DNA of 64,000 bases from Tepidibacillus fermentans (GCF_004342885.1 NZ_SMAB01000003.1:1-64000); one strand, 5' to 3'; positions 26,004 through 36,033 are shown, counted from the stretch's first letter. Program-made: numbers and translations. Notes: generated from the sequence alone by a model not told the origin.

Positions 26004-27302
26004 TTATAATCTATAAAATGCATCAAAGGATTGAACGACATAAAGATGGTCCTTAATTCCTGCTAATTCTCGAATGGAATGCATGGCTAACATCGGGGTT
26101 CCTATATCGATTGAACGAATATCGACTTGAGTTGAGGAGATTGGCCCAATGGTAGATCCGCCCCGTTCATCGGATCGATTTACAAACTTCTGGACAGGAA
26201 TTCCATTTTCTTTGCAAAGCTGCTCATACACAGCATTGGAATCGGCGTCTGTCGTGTAATTTTGATTGGCATTGATCTTAATAACGGGGCCACCGTTCAT
26301 TTTCGGCTTATTCACAGGGTCGTATTTTTCTGGATGGTTAGGATGAACAGCGTGAGCCATATCTGCAGAAATCATAAAGGATTTGGCTAATGCCCGGAAA
26401 TAATCCTCTCGTTCCTTTCCTAAAGAAAGAACGATTCGTTCGAGAACATTGGCAAGCATCGGCGCATTGGCCCCTTGTTTCGTCCGACTGCCAATCTCCT
26501 CATTATCAAAACAGACCATTACATTTGTCGCTTTTGTTACTTTTGCATCTGCGATAGCCGTTATTTCTGCATGAACCATCGCTAGGTTATCTAATCGACC
26601 AATGGAGATCAATTCCTCATTCAGTCCTACTAACGTACCTTTTGTTGTATCGTATAGAAACAAGTCAAAGTCGATAATTTCATCCTCTGAAATATTTAAT
26701 TCTTTCCCTAGAAGTTTATGTAAAAATCGATCTTTTTCAAAGGTCTCATTAATTAAACCAATAATAGGAAGGAGATCAATTTGCGGATTTAATTGAATCC
26801 CCTCATTTACCTTTCGATTCATATGAATAGCCACATTTGGAATTACTAAAAGAGGACGCTCAATATTAACGAACATCGTTTTAGGATTTAAAGGATGATC
26901 CCCCTTCACCATTACCCTACCTGCTAAAGATAATGGTCGGTCCAACCAAGTGTTTAGGATCGGTCCCCCATAGATTTCCGTATTCAATTTCAGATAATTT
27001 TCAGCTGTCATTTCTGGATTTGGCTTAATTCGAAAAGTAGGGCTATCTGTATGTGCAGCAACGATTTTAAATCCTTCTTCTTCAACTTCACCTGTTCCAA
27101 CAATAAAGGCAATAATAGCTGAGTCATTTTTCGTCACATAGTATTTTTCACCTTTTTGTAAATTCCATCGTTGACCAAAATCAAGCTCCTTGAAACCCTT
27201 TTGATTAAGCTGTTGCTTGATATTCGCTACAACATGAAAGGCAGTTGGACTATGATCGATAAAATGAATAAGATCTAGTGCTAATTCACGTTCGTTTCTC
27301 AT
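26004..27302 (-). CDS. apeB: M18 family aminopeptidase
   Basis: 432 residues from ATG at 27302 (GGAGG 5 bases upstream). Dinuclear zinc-site motifs: AAHTDSPTFRIKP, FDNEEIGSRTKQGA, SADMAHAVHPNHPEKYD, and a terminal His in MLAMHSIRE. The length matches bacterial aspartyl/M18 aminopeptidases, tetrahedral cytosolic enzymes that trim N-terminal residues. Its ATGA overlaps the upstream MBL gene's stop, so the two form an operon. The symbol follows general M18 usage. Confidence 0.88.
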   Translation of the reverse strand: MRNERELALDLIHFIDHSPTAFHVVANIKQQLNQKGFKELDFGQRWNLQKGEKYYVTKNDSAIIAFIVGTGEVEEEGFKIVAAHTDSPTFRIKPNPEMTAENYLKLNTEIYGGPILNTWLDRPLSLAGRVMVKGDHPLNPKTMFVNIERPLLVIPNVAIHMNRKVNEGIQLNPQIDLLPIIGLINETFEKDRFLHKLLGKELNISEDEIIDFDLFLYDTTKGTLVGLNEELISIGRLDNLAMVHAEITAIADAKVTKATNVMVCFDNEEIGSRTKQGANAPMLANVLERIVLSLGKEREDYFRALAKSFMISADMAHAVHPNHPEKYDPVNKPKMNGGPVIKINANQNYTTDADSNAVYEQLCKENGIPVQKFVNRSDERGGSTIGPISSTQVDIRSIDIGTPMLAMHSIRELAGIKDHLYVVQSFDAFYRL

Positions 27303-28030
27303 AATTTCCTCCATATTTTCATATTTTCTTGGTGACGTTGCATTATATCCTCGTTCCAGTCTGACTGATCGATTTCCTGATCGGAAACGAGTTGCTTTAA
27401 ATACTTTAAATTATCTTTTACTAAGTCTAATGACCAACGATTCCCATGCCCAGTAATGATTATTTTTGGAGCTAACTCAATATAGGATTTTAATGTTTGA
27501 ATATAAGTATTCACATCTGGATGTGAAACATAGGGTATCGGGTACTCCACATTGTCCCCAACATAAAGTGTTCCATCAACCAAATCAAAACAACTAGCTG
27601 AGTCGTTAGTATGACCAGGAGTATGGTAGAACTTCACTTGATCTTCAGCAAACATAATTTCTTCTGTAAATACTAGATTAGGGAAAAGCGGTTTTACATC
27701 CCCCCGGATATAAGACTTATTTCGCTCTAGCTCACTCCAAAATCCTTTTTCAAGGTTCTCTCTACAGTATTGATGGGAAAGAATGATGGAATCAGAAAAT
27801 GCACAATTCCCCCATACATGATCCCAGTCCCAATGCGAATTAAATACGATAATAGGTTGATTTCTGTTTTCCTTAATGAAAAATTTCTTGATCTCTTCCA
27901 TTGGTTCTGAGCCGATAAAGGTATCACACAAATAGGTGAATTGTTTACCATAAATTGCAACTAAATTCACCTGATCTAATTCTGGAAAACTAAAAACAAT
28001 TCCTCTAGAACCAATCCGTTGTATTTTCAT
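27299..28030 (-). CDS. Metallo-beta-lactamase-fold hydrolase with variant metal motif
   Basis: 243 residues. The usual HxHxDH is read as H66-W-D68-W-D70-H71, so the second His is Asp. HTPGHTNDSASCFD and DGTLYVGDNVEYP give the third and fourth metal-binding motifs, and ITGHGNRW the last His. Related to glyoxalase II-like hydrolases; substrate unknown. Upstream partner of the M18 peptidase. Confidence 0.8.
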   Translation of the reverse strand: MKIQRIGSRGIVFSFPELDQVNLVAIYGKQFTYLCDTFIGSEPMEEIKKFFIKENRNQPIIVFNSHWDWDHVWGNCAFSDSIILSHQYCRENLEKGFWSELERNKSYIRGDVKPLFPNLVFTEEIMFAEDQVKFYHTPGHTNDSASCFDLVDGTLYVGDNVEYPIPYVSHPDVNTYIQTLKSYIELAPKIIITGHGNRWSLDLVKDNLKYLKQLVSDQEIDQSDWNEDIMQRHQENMKIWRKL

Positions 28031-28145
28031 CTATTTTCATCCTTCAAACCAATTCATCCATTTCACCATTGTACCATATTTTTCAGAAAATAAAAAAATA
28101 GAGTTCCCCTATTTGATTGGGGAAACCTCTGTGAATCACATAAAA

Positions 28146-28223
28146 ATAAGTTTATATTCCAACGTGCTCCATTATCCTTGTATAAATACACTCCCAAAAG
28201 CTACAACTTATAGAATAAATTTT
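28146..28223 (-). repeat. Dispersed hairpin element, copy D (inverted orientation)
   Basis: Read on the plus strand: TATTCCAACGTGCTCC, TGTATAAATACA, CTCCCAAAAG, CTACAACTTATAGAATA. This is the reverse complement of copy B at 49.6 kb with scattered changes, some of which preserve pairing. It lies between two minus-strand genes. Confidence 0.65.
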
Positions 28224-28254
28224 TTAAAAAAAGCCTAGTTTATGCAATTAGACT

Positions 28255-28731
28255 TTACCGATAGAACCAGTATTCCATATAAAATCCGATTACAATTCCT
28301 AGTATCGCACCAACAAATACTTCTAATGGCTTATGGCCGATTAGTTCCTTCAAAGGTTTGTGTTCTTGTTTCTTTTTTTGTTTTAAATCCATAATAAGAG
28401 TTTGTACATCTTGAACTAAGACATTCAGTAATTGAGCATGCTTTGAAGCCTGATAACGAATACCCGCTGCATCCCACATTGTAATTAGAGAAAAAACAAT
28501 CGCAATAGAAAATTCTGTAGATTGAATTCCATGTTTTAATCCAATTGCTGTAGACAATGAACTCACAAATGCAGAATGAGAGCTCGGCATTCCTCCATTA
28601 CTAAAGATGATCATTGGCTCCCATTCCTTTTCAAATAATAAATGGGTAAATAATTTTAAGAATTGCGCGAAGACCATCGCAACCAAAGCGCTCATTAAAG
28701 GAAAATTGGATAGAAGAATTTGCAATATCAT
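28255..28731 (-). CDS. Divergent PAP2 family membrane protein (YuiD/DUF212)
   Basis: 158 residues with about four hydrophobic segments. The motifs GGMPSSHSAFVSSL and WDAAGIRYQASKHAQLLN are those of the YuiD/DUF212 family, distantly related to acid phosphatases of the PAP2 superfamily. Likely a membrane phosphatase; substrate unknown. AAGGAG site. It follows pncB with a 22-base gap and may share its transcript. Confidence 0.85.
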   Translation of the reverse strand: MILQILLSNFPLMSALVAMVFAQFLKLFTHLLFEKEWEPMIIFSNGGMPSSHSAFVSSLSTAIGLKHGIQSTEFSIAIVFSLITMWDAAGIRYQASKHAQLLNVLVQDVQTLIMDLKQKKKQEHKPLKELIGHKPLEVFVGAILGIVIGFYMEYWFYR

Positions 28732-28753
28732 CGGAATCTCCTTTTTAGTTAGT

Positions 28754-30214
28754 CTATCTTTTCCTTTCTTGATTTAATAATCCATATTTTAGATCCCATA
28801 ATTTTTTGGATAAATCCACATGGTAAATATGAGGGTTATGTAGTCGTTTCATCTCTTCGGAAATGGTTTGTAATTCCTGTTTTGCATAATCACGGATTTC
28901 TTTCAAAGTTGGTAAAGAATAAACGAGTTGACCAGATTGAAAAATAGGAATCAATATTTCTTTTGAGACAAAATTGCGAATCATTTTCTTTTTCCAAATA
29001 TTAATAGGGTCAAAAGCGATAAAATCTTGTTGAGGGATCGGCTCATCCTCTAACATAATTAAATCAAGAATTGCTTTCTTCGTCGAACGATCATAAAAAC
29101 GAACAACCTTCTTGCATCCTGGTGTTGTAATCTTTTCTGGATTCTCACTGATCTTTATTTTTGGAACGAGTTGATCGCCTTCCTTTTCTGCTACTAACTT
29201 ATAAACGCCTCCTAATGATGGACAATCTCTTGAGGTGATTAAATTTGTTCCTACACCCCAAATATCAATTTTCGCTCCTTGAAGCTTTAGATCTCGTATT
29301 AATAATTCGTCCAAATCATTCGAAGCAACAATTTTGGCATCAGGAAAACCAGCTTCATCTAGCATTTTTCTCGCTTGTTTTGACAAATAAGCCATGTCTC
29401 CAGAGTCTAAACGGATCCCAAAGTTTTGAAATTGGTCTCCCAATCTCTCTTTCATCATTTTAAACGTTTTAATCGCATTAGGAACACCACTATTTAGGGT
29501 GTCATAGGTATCTACCAACAAACTTGCATTATCAGGAAAGGCCTGGGCAAATGCGATGAATGCTTCCAATTCTGATGGATAACTTTGAACATAAGCATGA
29601 GCATGCGTTCCTCTAATCGGAATCGAAAACATTTTCCCAGCTAGGACATTAGAGGTAGCAGATACTCCTCCAATATAAGCAGCACGAGCCCCATAGATTC
29701 CAGCATCAGGTCCTTGAGCTCGACGTAAACCAAACTCTAAAACTGGATCACCATCTGCAGCATAGACAACCCGAGAAGCTTTTGTAGCAATTAAGGTTTG
29801 GTGATTAATAATGTTAAGTATGGTCGTTTCGATCAATTGTGCTTCTAACACATTGGTTCGAACTTTTAAAATCGGTTCATTTGGAAAAACAATTGTCCCT
29901 TCAGGAGCAGCCCAAATTTCTCCAGTAAAGCGAAAATCCAATAAATATTGTAAAAAATCAGGGTCGTAATCGTGTACGGTAGCCAAATAATCTACATCTT
30001 CTTTAGTAAATCGAATATTTTGGATGTATTCAACCACTTGTTCTAATCCAGCAAAGATTGCATACCCTCCGCCACAGGGATTCTTTCGATAAAAAACATC
30101 AAAAACGACTTCTTTATCTAAGAGATCGTTTTTAAAGTGGGCATACATCATATTAATTTGATAGTAGTCCGTAAGCATAGTAAGATTTCTAGGGTTCTGC
30201 TTATTCTGTACCAT
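28754..30214 (-). CDS. pncB: Nicotinate phosphoribosyltransferase
   Basis: 486 residues. Signatures: LTDYYQINMMYAHFKN at the N terminus, EFGLRRAQGPDAGIYGARAAYIGG (active-site segment), GTHAHAYVQSY, and DSGDMAYLSKQ. It makes nicotinate mononucleotide from nicotinate and PRPP in NAD salvage. The length is that of the Firmicutes long form. It starts just after the rnpB terminator region. Confidence 0.93.
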   Translation of the reverse strand: MVQNKQNPRNLTMLTDYYQINMMYAHFKNDLLDKEVVFDVFYRKNPCGGGYAIFAGLEQVVEYIQNIRFTKEDVDYLATVHDYDPDFLQYLLDFRFTGEIWAAPEGTIVFPNEPILKVRTNVLEAQLIETTILNIINHQTLIATKASRVVYAADGDPVLEFGLRRAQGPDAGIYGARAAYIGGVSATSNVLAGKMFSIPIRGTHAHAYVQSYPSELEAFIAFAQAFPDNASLLVDTYDTLNSGVPNAIKTFKMMKERLGDQFQNFGIRLDSGDMAYLSKQARKMLDEAGFPDAKIVASNDLDELLIRDLKLQGAKIDIWGVGTNLITSRDCPSLGGVYKLVAEKEGDQLVPKIKISENPEKITTPGCKKVVRFYDRSTKKAILDLIMLEDEPIPQQDFIAFDPINIWKKKMIRNFVSKEILIPIFQSGQLVYSLPTLKEIRDYAKQELQTISEEMKRLHNPHIYHVDLSKKLWDLKYGLLNQERKR

Positions 30215-30310
30215 TAGTTTTCCCCTTTTTCGATTTTATATCTATATTACATGATGTAATTTTCTATTTATTGTAACATTTAAATGAACAATTTATAATA
30301 TTTTTTGCAC

Positions 30311-30341
30311 AAAAAAAAGCCCTAAATTTTTAGGGTTTTTA
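30311..30341 (-). terminator. rnpB terminator
   Basis: CCCTAAA/TTTAGGG stem followed on the minus strand by eight T, about 15–40 bases after the RNase P RNA 3' end. Confidence 0.85.
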
Positions 30342-30355
30342 TATGTATTAATTGG

Positions 30356-30746
30356 AAAGTAAGCCTATAAGCCGAGTTTTGTACTTCTAGTGGTAAACGC
30401 ATCTTAGCTCCCACTGTTGAAGCGGTAATCATCTATCTAGACCATATATTACTATATGGCTCAAGCGACAAACCCGAACGCGGAGCGGGCCACTCCTATA
30501 TGCGCTCCTATCTTGTCTTGCTCCAGGTGGGGTTTACCAGGGAATAAGTCGCCATATTCCCTCGTGGTCTCTTACACCACGGTTGCACCCTTGCCTGTAC
30601 CATCATATGATGGCCATTGGCGGTCCATTTCTGTGGCACTATCCTTCAGATCGCTCTGACTGGACGTTATCCAGCACCCTGCCCTTTGGAGCTCGGACTT
30701 TCCTCTCGTGGATGAAATCCACCAGCGATTACCCAGCTTACTTCCC
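30356..30746 (-). ncRNA. rnpB: RNase P RNA, type A architecture
   Basis: About 390 bases. Minus strand starts GGGAAGTAAGCTGGGTAATC, then GAGGAAAGTCCGAGCTCC (CR-I), GTGCCACAGAAATGGACCG, GGTAAACCCCACCTGGAGC, TTGAGCC … CTAGATAGATGATTACCGC (CR-V region) and ACAAAACTCGGCTTATAGG at the end. The CCACCTGGAGCAAG … GCCCGCTCC … GTCGCTTGAGCC block is the E. coli-like type A layout, not the Bacillus type B one. This stretch contains no real protein gene. Confidence 0.93.
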
Positions 30747-30778
30747 TTTATAAACTTTTCGATTTGACAGCAATGAAT

Positions 30779-30807
30779 ATTATAACAAAGATATATATAG
30801 CTTGCAA
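30779..30807 (-). promoter_or_regulatory. rnpB promoter
   Basis: TTGCAA (30807–30802), 17-base spacer, TATAAT (30784–30779). Transcription would begin about 25–30 bases before the mature RNA. Confidence 0.7.
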
Positions 30808-30817
30808 TATGTAATTC

Positions 30818-31933
30818 CTAGATAAACTGGAAAGGATTTGTATCGGTTTTTGATTCATATACTTCAGTCATAATGTTTCTTTCTTTAAATGCTTGTTCTA
30901 GGTATGCTTTTAACTCAGGTAAAACCCACTTTTCTACGTTATGACCCACATCAATGATTGCTAATCCTTCTGCCATTGCTTCATGTGCAACATGATAATA
31001 GATATCTCCCGTAATTAAAACGTCGACTCCTTTAAAAGCAGCTGTCGGCACAAAGCTGTTACCATCGCCACCGACAATCGCTACTTTACGTATTTTCTGC
31101 GTGAAGTCACCAATCACCCTCGCACCATCCAATTCTAATTGCCTTTTTACTTGAAGGGCAAATTCCTTCAAGGTTAATTCTTGTTCTAATACACCTACTC
31201 GGCCAATTCCATATGCTTTACCTTCAATATCTAAAGGATAAATATCATAGGCTACTTCTTCATAAGGGTGAGCTTTGATCATCGCTTTAATCGCTTGGTT
31301 CTGTTTTTCTTCAGGAATGATGGTTTCAATGCGCACTTCATTCACTCGTTCCAGTTTTCCCTGTTGACCGATATAAGGATTTGTACCTTCCCTAGGCATG
31401 AATGTTCCGATTCCTGAGGATGTAAAACTACAATGACTATAGTTTCCAATCCATCCTGCTCCATTTGCGTATAATGCATCAAGTACAACCTGCTGGTGGG
31501 ACTCAGGAACATAAACCACAATCTTTTTTAATTTTTGTTGATAGACCTCTTGCAAAAATTCAGTAGCCTGGATTCCAATTCTTTTTGCTAATGCATCGTT
31601 TACTCCACCTAATGCCACATCTAAATTGGTATGGGCGGTATAAACAGCAATATCGTGTTTCAATAATTTTTGATAAATGCGACCTTGCGGTAAATCTGTT
31701 CGTAGATGTTTTAATGGACGATATATCGATGCATGGTGTGAGATAATGAAGTCAATTTGTTGTTCGATGGCTTCATCAACCACATTTTCTAAGACATCTA
31801 AAGTTAACATCACCTTTTTTATTTCTTTTTGTAATGTACCGACTTGTAAACCAATTCGGTCGCCTTCGACCGCTAAATATTTGGGTGCAAGTTGTTCAAT
31901 CAGTTGAATAATGGTTTGTCCTTTTGCAAACAC
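30818..31933 (-). CDS. Nif3-like dinuclear metal protein YqfO
   Basis: 371 residues from GTG at 31933 (GGGGGT site 7 bases upstream); this start lies inside the end of trmK. Metal ligands are in IISHHASIYRPLKHL, YTAHTNLDVA and VDVGHNVEKW. A PII-like insert (about 130–230, VYVPESHQQVVLDAL … HPYEEVAYDIYPL) is present as in B. subtilis YqfO. Family function remains open (GTP cyclohydrolase I type 2 has been proposed). Pairs with trmK as in Bacillus. Confidence 0.88.
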   Translation of the reverse strand: MFAKGQTIIQLIEQLAPKYLAVEGDRIGLQVGTLQKEIKKVMLTLDVLENVVDEAIEQQIDFIISHHASIYRPLKHLRTDLPQGRIYQKLLKHDIAVYTAHTNLDVALGGVNDALAKRIGIQATEFLQEVYQQKLKKIVVYVPESHQQVVLDALYANGAGWIGNYSHCSFTSSGIGTFMPREGTNPYIGQQGKLERVNEVRIETIIPEEKQNQAIKAMIKAHPYEEVAYDIYPLDIEGKAYGIGRVGVLEQELTLKEFALQVKRQLELDGARVIGDFTQKIRKVAIVGGDGNSFVPTAAFKGVDVLITGDIYYHVAHEAMAEGLAIIDVGHNVEKWVLPELKAYLEQAFKERNIMTEVYESKTDTNPFQFI

Positions 31934-32652
31934 TCTAATACCCCCAAAATCCAATTTCTTTCTACCATTAATTCTTCTATTTTTTTTGTTTTTTCATTTT
32001 CATTCATTGCACGTTCTAACTGCTTGATAACGTAGTCCACCTTTTGCAATTCTCGTTGCCATTTTTTTAACAGGATCGGTGATCGTTTTTGCCATAAAAT
32101 TGGTCCTAAACGATATAACTCTTCTTTCGTAATATCCAATCCTTGATAAGGATTTTGCCGTTGGTTATTCTTTGGTTCAGCAATGATAATTTCATAAATT
32201 TTTTCATTCTCTTCTAGAATCGTTTCATTGACGATAAACCACTGATTTTTATCTAGCCACTTTCTTACTAGTTCTTCTCCTACATTTGGTTGAAGAATTA
32301 GCCGCTCAATGGAGGATAGCTTTTCTTTTCCATCTTCTAAAATTTGCCCAATTAAAGCCCCACCCATTCCAGCAATCGTGATGACATCGACTTCTTTTGG
32401 GTGAATGACTTCTAGCCCGTTTCCTTTTCTAACAGAGATTTGATCCTCTAATTGATAAAGTTGAACTTGCCTTTTTGCTGCTTGAAGAGGACCATCATTG
32501 ACCTCCCCAGCTATTGCAAAAGGAACGATATGGTTATAAACCAAATAACTAGGTAAAAGAGCATGGTCTGAGCCAATATCTGCGATTTTTTTCCCTTTGG
32601 GTACAAAAGAGGCAATCGTTTTTAAACGATTGGATAAAACAATCGAATCCAT
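31900..32652 (-). CDS. trmK: tRNA (adenine(22)-N1)-methyltransferase
   Basis: 250 residues. The SAM-binding motif is KIADIGSDHALLPSYLV, and AGMGGALIGQIL gives motif IV-like contacts. A C-terminal helical extension is present, as in YqfN/TrmK. It methylates A22 in the tRNA D-loop. Located downstream of sigA and overlapping yqfO, the standard Bacillus order. Confidence 0.9.
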   Translation of the reverse strand: MDSIVLSNRLKTIASFVPKGKKIADIGSDHALLPSYLVYNHIVPFAIAGEVNDGPLQAAKRQVQLYQLEDQISVRKGNGLEVIHPKEVDVITIAGMGGALIGQILEDGKEKLSSIERLILQPNVGEELVRKWLDKNQWFIVNETILEENEKIYEIIIAEPKNNQRQNPYQGLDITKEELYRLGPILWQKRSPILLKKWQRELQKVDYVIKQLERAMNENEKTKKIEELMVERNWILGVLECLQKDKPLFN

Positions 32653-32733
32653 ATTTCACCTTTTCCTATCTTTAAAATTGTTACCATTTATAACGGATGG
32701 ATTTGCTTTCCATTTTAGAAAGATGTAAAATTG

Positions 32734-32766
32734 AGAAAAAAAGCCTGCAAAACAAGTTTTGCAGAC
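32734..32766 (-). terminator. sigA terminator
   Basis: GTCTGCAAAAC/GTTTTGCAGGC stem with a 3-base loop, followed on the minus strand by seven T. Confidence 0.85.
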
Positions 32767-32778
32767 ATATCATACTGA

Positions 32779-33906
32779 TTATTCTAAGAAATCTTTTAAT
32801 CGTTTGCTTCGGCTTGGATGACGAAGTTTGCGCAATGCTTTCGCCTCAATTTGGCGAATACGTTCTCTCGTAACTCCGAATACTTTTCCTACTTCTTCAA
32901 GAGTTCGAGTTCTTCCATCATCTAATCCGAAGCGTAAACGCAATACATTTTCTTCTCTTTCCGTTAATGTATCTAAAACGTCTTCTAATTGTTCTTTTAA
33001 GAGTTCGTAAGCGGCTGCATCTGATGGGGCTAATGCATCCTGATCTTCGATAAAGTCCCCTAGGTGAGAGTCATCTTCTTCACCAATCGGTGTTTCTAAA
33101 GAAACAGGTTCCTGGGCGATCTTCATGATCTCCCTTACTTTCTCAACGCTTAAATCCATCTCCTCAGCAATTTCTTCTGGGGTGGGCTCTCTTCCTAAAT
33201 CTTGAAGCAACTGCCTAGAAACACGAATGAGTTTGTTGATGGTTTCAACCATGTGTACAGGAATACGGATTGTTCTTGCTTGGTCAGCAATTGCCCTTGT
33301 TATTGCTTGGCGAATCCACCATGTAGCATAAGTACTAAATTTGTACCCCTTGCGATAATCAAACTTTTCTACCGCTTTAATCAATCCCATATTCCCTTCT
33401 TGGATTAAATCAAGGAATAACATTCCTCTTCCCACATAACGCTTAGCAATACTAACCACTAGTCGTAAGTTGGCTTCGGCAAGACGCCTTTTTGCCTCTT
33501 CATCACCTTCTTCAATACGTTTTGCTAATTCAATTTCTTCTTCAGCAGATAATAATGGAACACGGCCAATTTCTTTTAGATACATTCGAACAGGGTCATT
33601 AATCTTGACTCCTGGAGGAATGGATAAATCATCAAAGTCAAATTCTTCATCGGTATCAGAGATTTTTTCTACATCATCATCGAGTAACGGAAGCTCTTGA
33701 TCTTCATTAACTACCTCAATCCCCTGATCCGTTAAATACTCAAAAAATTCATCAATTTGATCGGAATCTTGATCGTATATCGCTAATTTATCCATAATTT
33801 GTTTATATGAAATTGAACCACGTTTTTTCGCTTGTTCGATAATTTGCTCTTTCATTTGCTCAAGCGTTAGTTCTGGTTCAATATTTTTATTTTTTTCTTT
33901 GGCCAT
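32779..33906 (-). CDS. sigA: Primary RNA polymerase sigma factor SigA
   Basis: 375 residues from ATG at 33906 (GGAAGGAGGG site). Region 1.1 is short. Region 1.2 ([16 protein letters not shown]), region 2 ([54 protein letters not shown]), region 3 and the region 4 helix-turn-helix ([29 protein letters not shown]) are intact. It directs housekeeping transcription. Third gene of the conserved ppsR/dnaG/sigA macromolecular cluster. Confidence 0.97.
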   Translation of the reverse strand: MAKEKNKNIEPELTLEQMKEQIIEQAKKRGSISYKQIMDKLAIYDQDSDQIDEFFEYLTDQGIEVVNEDQELPLLDDDVEKISDTDEEFDFDDLSIPPGVKINDPVRMYLKEIGRVPLLSAEEEIELAKRIEEGDEEAKRRLAEANLRLVVSIAKRYVGRGMLFLDLIQEGNMGLIKAVEKFDYRKGYKFSTYATWWIRQAITRAIADQARTIRIPVHMVETINKLIRVSRQLLQDLGREPTPEEIAEEMDLSVEKVREIMKIAQEPVSLETPIGEEDDSHLGDFIEDQDALAPSDAAAYELLKEQLEDVLDTLTEREENVLRLRFGLDDGRTRTLEEVGKVFGVTRERIRQIEAKALRKLRHPSRSKRLKDFLE

Positions 33907-33938
33907 AAAGTTCCCTCCTTCCCTCAATCACTTACTTA

Positions 33939-35759
33939 CTATCCTTTTGGGTTACGCAATTGTATAATTTCTTGACCAATCTTTGCTGCTGTGGCAAAAT
34001 CTTTTAATCGTTCTGCCTTTTTCTGTTCTTCTTTCTTTTGTTTGATCAACAAATCAACATGGTGTTTTTTAACTTGTGTTATATAATCATGAAACTCTTG
34101 TTCAGAAACTTCTTCATTCATCTCTAACATCGCCAAATGGCTTGCCAATTGAATAAGACGTTCATCTTCAAGAGTAGAAATAAAATGACGGATGTCGGCT
34201 TCATTCCCATCACTATAATATGAATAAATATACGCTGCTAAAACCGAAAAATCCTCCACATGAAAATCACTACCGATTTCCTCTTTAACTTGTTCAGCAA
34301 TTTTCCGATCTTTTAGCATCAACGCAATTAAATATTTCTCAGCTTGATAAAAAGCTGGATATAGTGTATTTGGCTTAAACACATGATTGCCATTATTTAT
34401 ATTATTATTCCATTTTAAGGTCAGATTAACCCTCGTTTTCTCCTTTTTTTTCCTCTTTTCGTATATAAATTGATTTAAATCATTTTTTAAAGAGTCAATG
34501 GATAATTTAAATTCGTCAGCAAGTCCCCGTAAATAGTGTTCTCTTTCAATTGCTCGGGGTAGATCAGCAATTACTTCTAATGCTTTCGCAATATACTTTA
34601 ATCGACCACTTTCTTCATTCAATTGATATTCTTTACGAATAAAGTTCAATTTAAAAGCAGTAGGGGTGATAGTTGTTGTTAAAATATCCTCTTTAAATGA
34701 ATTAGGCCCATAGGTTCGAATATAATCATCCGGGTCAAATCCTTGAGGCATTTGCACGATTTTTAACTGAAAACCTAATGGTTGTAATAATTCAATCGCT
34801 TTATAGGTGGCTTGTTGTCCAGCAGTATCTGAATCATAACTAATAATGATCTCATCCGCGTACCGACGCAAAATATTCGCATGTTGTTCGGTTAATGCAG
34901 TTCCTAATGTAGCAATACCGTTATGAATTCCAGCTTTCCATGTTGAAATGGTATCGATATATCCTTCGAAGAGAATAGCTTGTCTTTTTTTACGGATCTC
35001 TTTTGCAGCAAGATGTAGATTATAGATCGTTTTGCTTTTATTAAAAATGATTGTTTCTGGGCTATTCAGATACTTAGGTAAACTATCATCCATCACCCTT
35101 CCTCCAAATGCAATCACACGACCTTTTGCATCAAAAATGGGGAACATGATCCGATTACGAAAGCGATCAAAAGACCCATTTTCATTCCGGATTAAAAGTC
35201 CTGCTTCTTCCAGCAATTCCTCGGAATATCCTCTTTTTATCAGGAATTTTTTTAGGAAGTCCCATGAAGGAGGAGAAAAACCAATCTGAAATGTTTCAAT
35301 AACTTCCTTGGAAACTCCCCTATCTAATAAATAACGATATGGTTCCTTCCCATGTTCTGTCTCAAGAAGTAAATAATGAAATAATTTTGCTGCCAAATCA
35401 TGGGCCTGTATAAGTTGAAGTCTTTTTTCATCTTCTTCATATTGTATATGTTGTTCGAGTTTAGGGATCGTAATCCCTGCCTCAGTTGCTAAAAAGTTTA
35501 CGGCTTCGATAAACGAATAGTTTTCAATGTCCATTACAAACTTAATGACATCACCACCTGCACCACATCCAAAACAATGAAAGATCTCTTTTTCTGGTGA
35601 TACAGTAAATGATGGTGTTTTTTCCGAGTGAAATGGACATAATCCTATATAATTTCGCCCACTTTTTTTTAATGAGACATATTGTCCAATTACATCCACG
35701 ATATGATAATGATGTCGAATCTGTTGCAATAATTCATTTGGGATTCTAGTTGTCGGCAT
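33939..35759 (-). CDS. dnaG: DNA primase
   Basis: 606 residues. An N-terminal CHC2 zinc finger (CPFHSEKTPSF … FHCFGCGAGG), the Toprim core (ILFEGYIDTIS, DSDTAGQQA), and a C-terminal helicase-binding region. It makes RNA primers at the replication fork. It lies 32 bases before sigA, as in Bacillus. Confidence 0.95.
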   Translation of the reverse strand: MPTTRIPNELLQQIRHHYHIVDVIGQYVSLKKSGRNYIGLCPFHSEKTPSFTVSPEKEIFHCFGCGAGGDVIKFVMDIENYSFIEAVNFLATEAGITIPKLEQHIQYEEDEKRLQLIQAHDLAAKLFHYLLLETEHGKEPYRYLLDRGVSKEVIETFQIGFSPPSWDFLKKFLIKRGYSEELLEEAGLLIRNENGSFDRFRNRIMFPIFDAKGRVIAFGGRVMDDSLPKYLNSPETIIFNKSKTIYNLHLAAKEIRKKRQAILFEGYIDTISTWKAGIHNGIATLGTALTEQHANILRRYADEIIISYDSDTAGQQATYKAIELLQPLGFQLKIVQMPQGFDPDDYIRTYGPNSFKEDILTTTITPTAFKLNFIRKEYQLNEESGRLKYIAKALEVIADLPRAIEREHYLRGLADEFKLSIDSLKNDLNQFIYEKRKKKEKTRVNLTLKWNNNINNGNHVFKPNTLYPAFYQAEKYLIALMLKDRKIAEQVKEEIGSDFHVEDFSVLAAYIYSYYSDGNEADIRHFISTLEDERLIQLASHLAMLEMNEEVSEQEFHDYITQVKKHHVDLLIKQKKEEQKKAERLKDFATAAKIGQEIIQLRNPKG

Positions 35760-36033
35760 AGAACAACACCCTCAATTTTCTTTTCTTTACATTCTCCAAG
35801 ATATATGTATTCTCCTGCAAAAGCTTCAAACTTTTTCTAACTGATTCGACAATATTTTTATAAGTTTTTAGCCATGGCTTTTTCCTTTAAATCATATTAT
35901 TCTACATCAAAAATGAAAATCCTTCTCGACATAGAATGTAAAATTTTTGTGAAATTTGTCGAAAACCGTTCTATATTATACCCTAAAAAGTTGGAAAGTC
36001 AATGAAGAAGAATATAATTTTACTTCGAAAAAA
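35760..36033. other. Intergenic stretch between dnaG and ppsR
   Basis: AT-rich leader of dnaG with several poly-T and poly-A runs. I see no supported small gene; the B. subtilis yqxD (antQ) gene that occupies this place is absent. Confidence 0.5.

Noticed and set aside
30456..30659. A 67-residue reading frame on the plus strand
   Set aside because: It lies wholly inside the RNase P RNA gene on the opposite strand and has no ribosome site.
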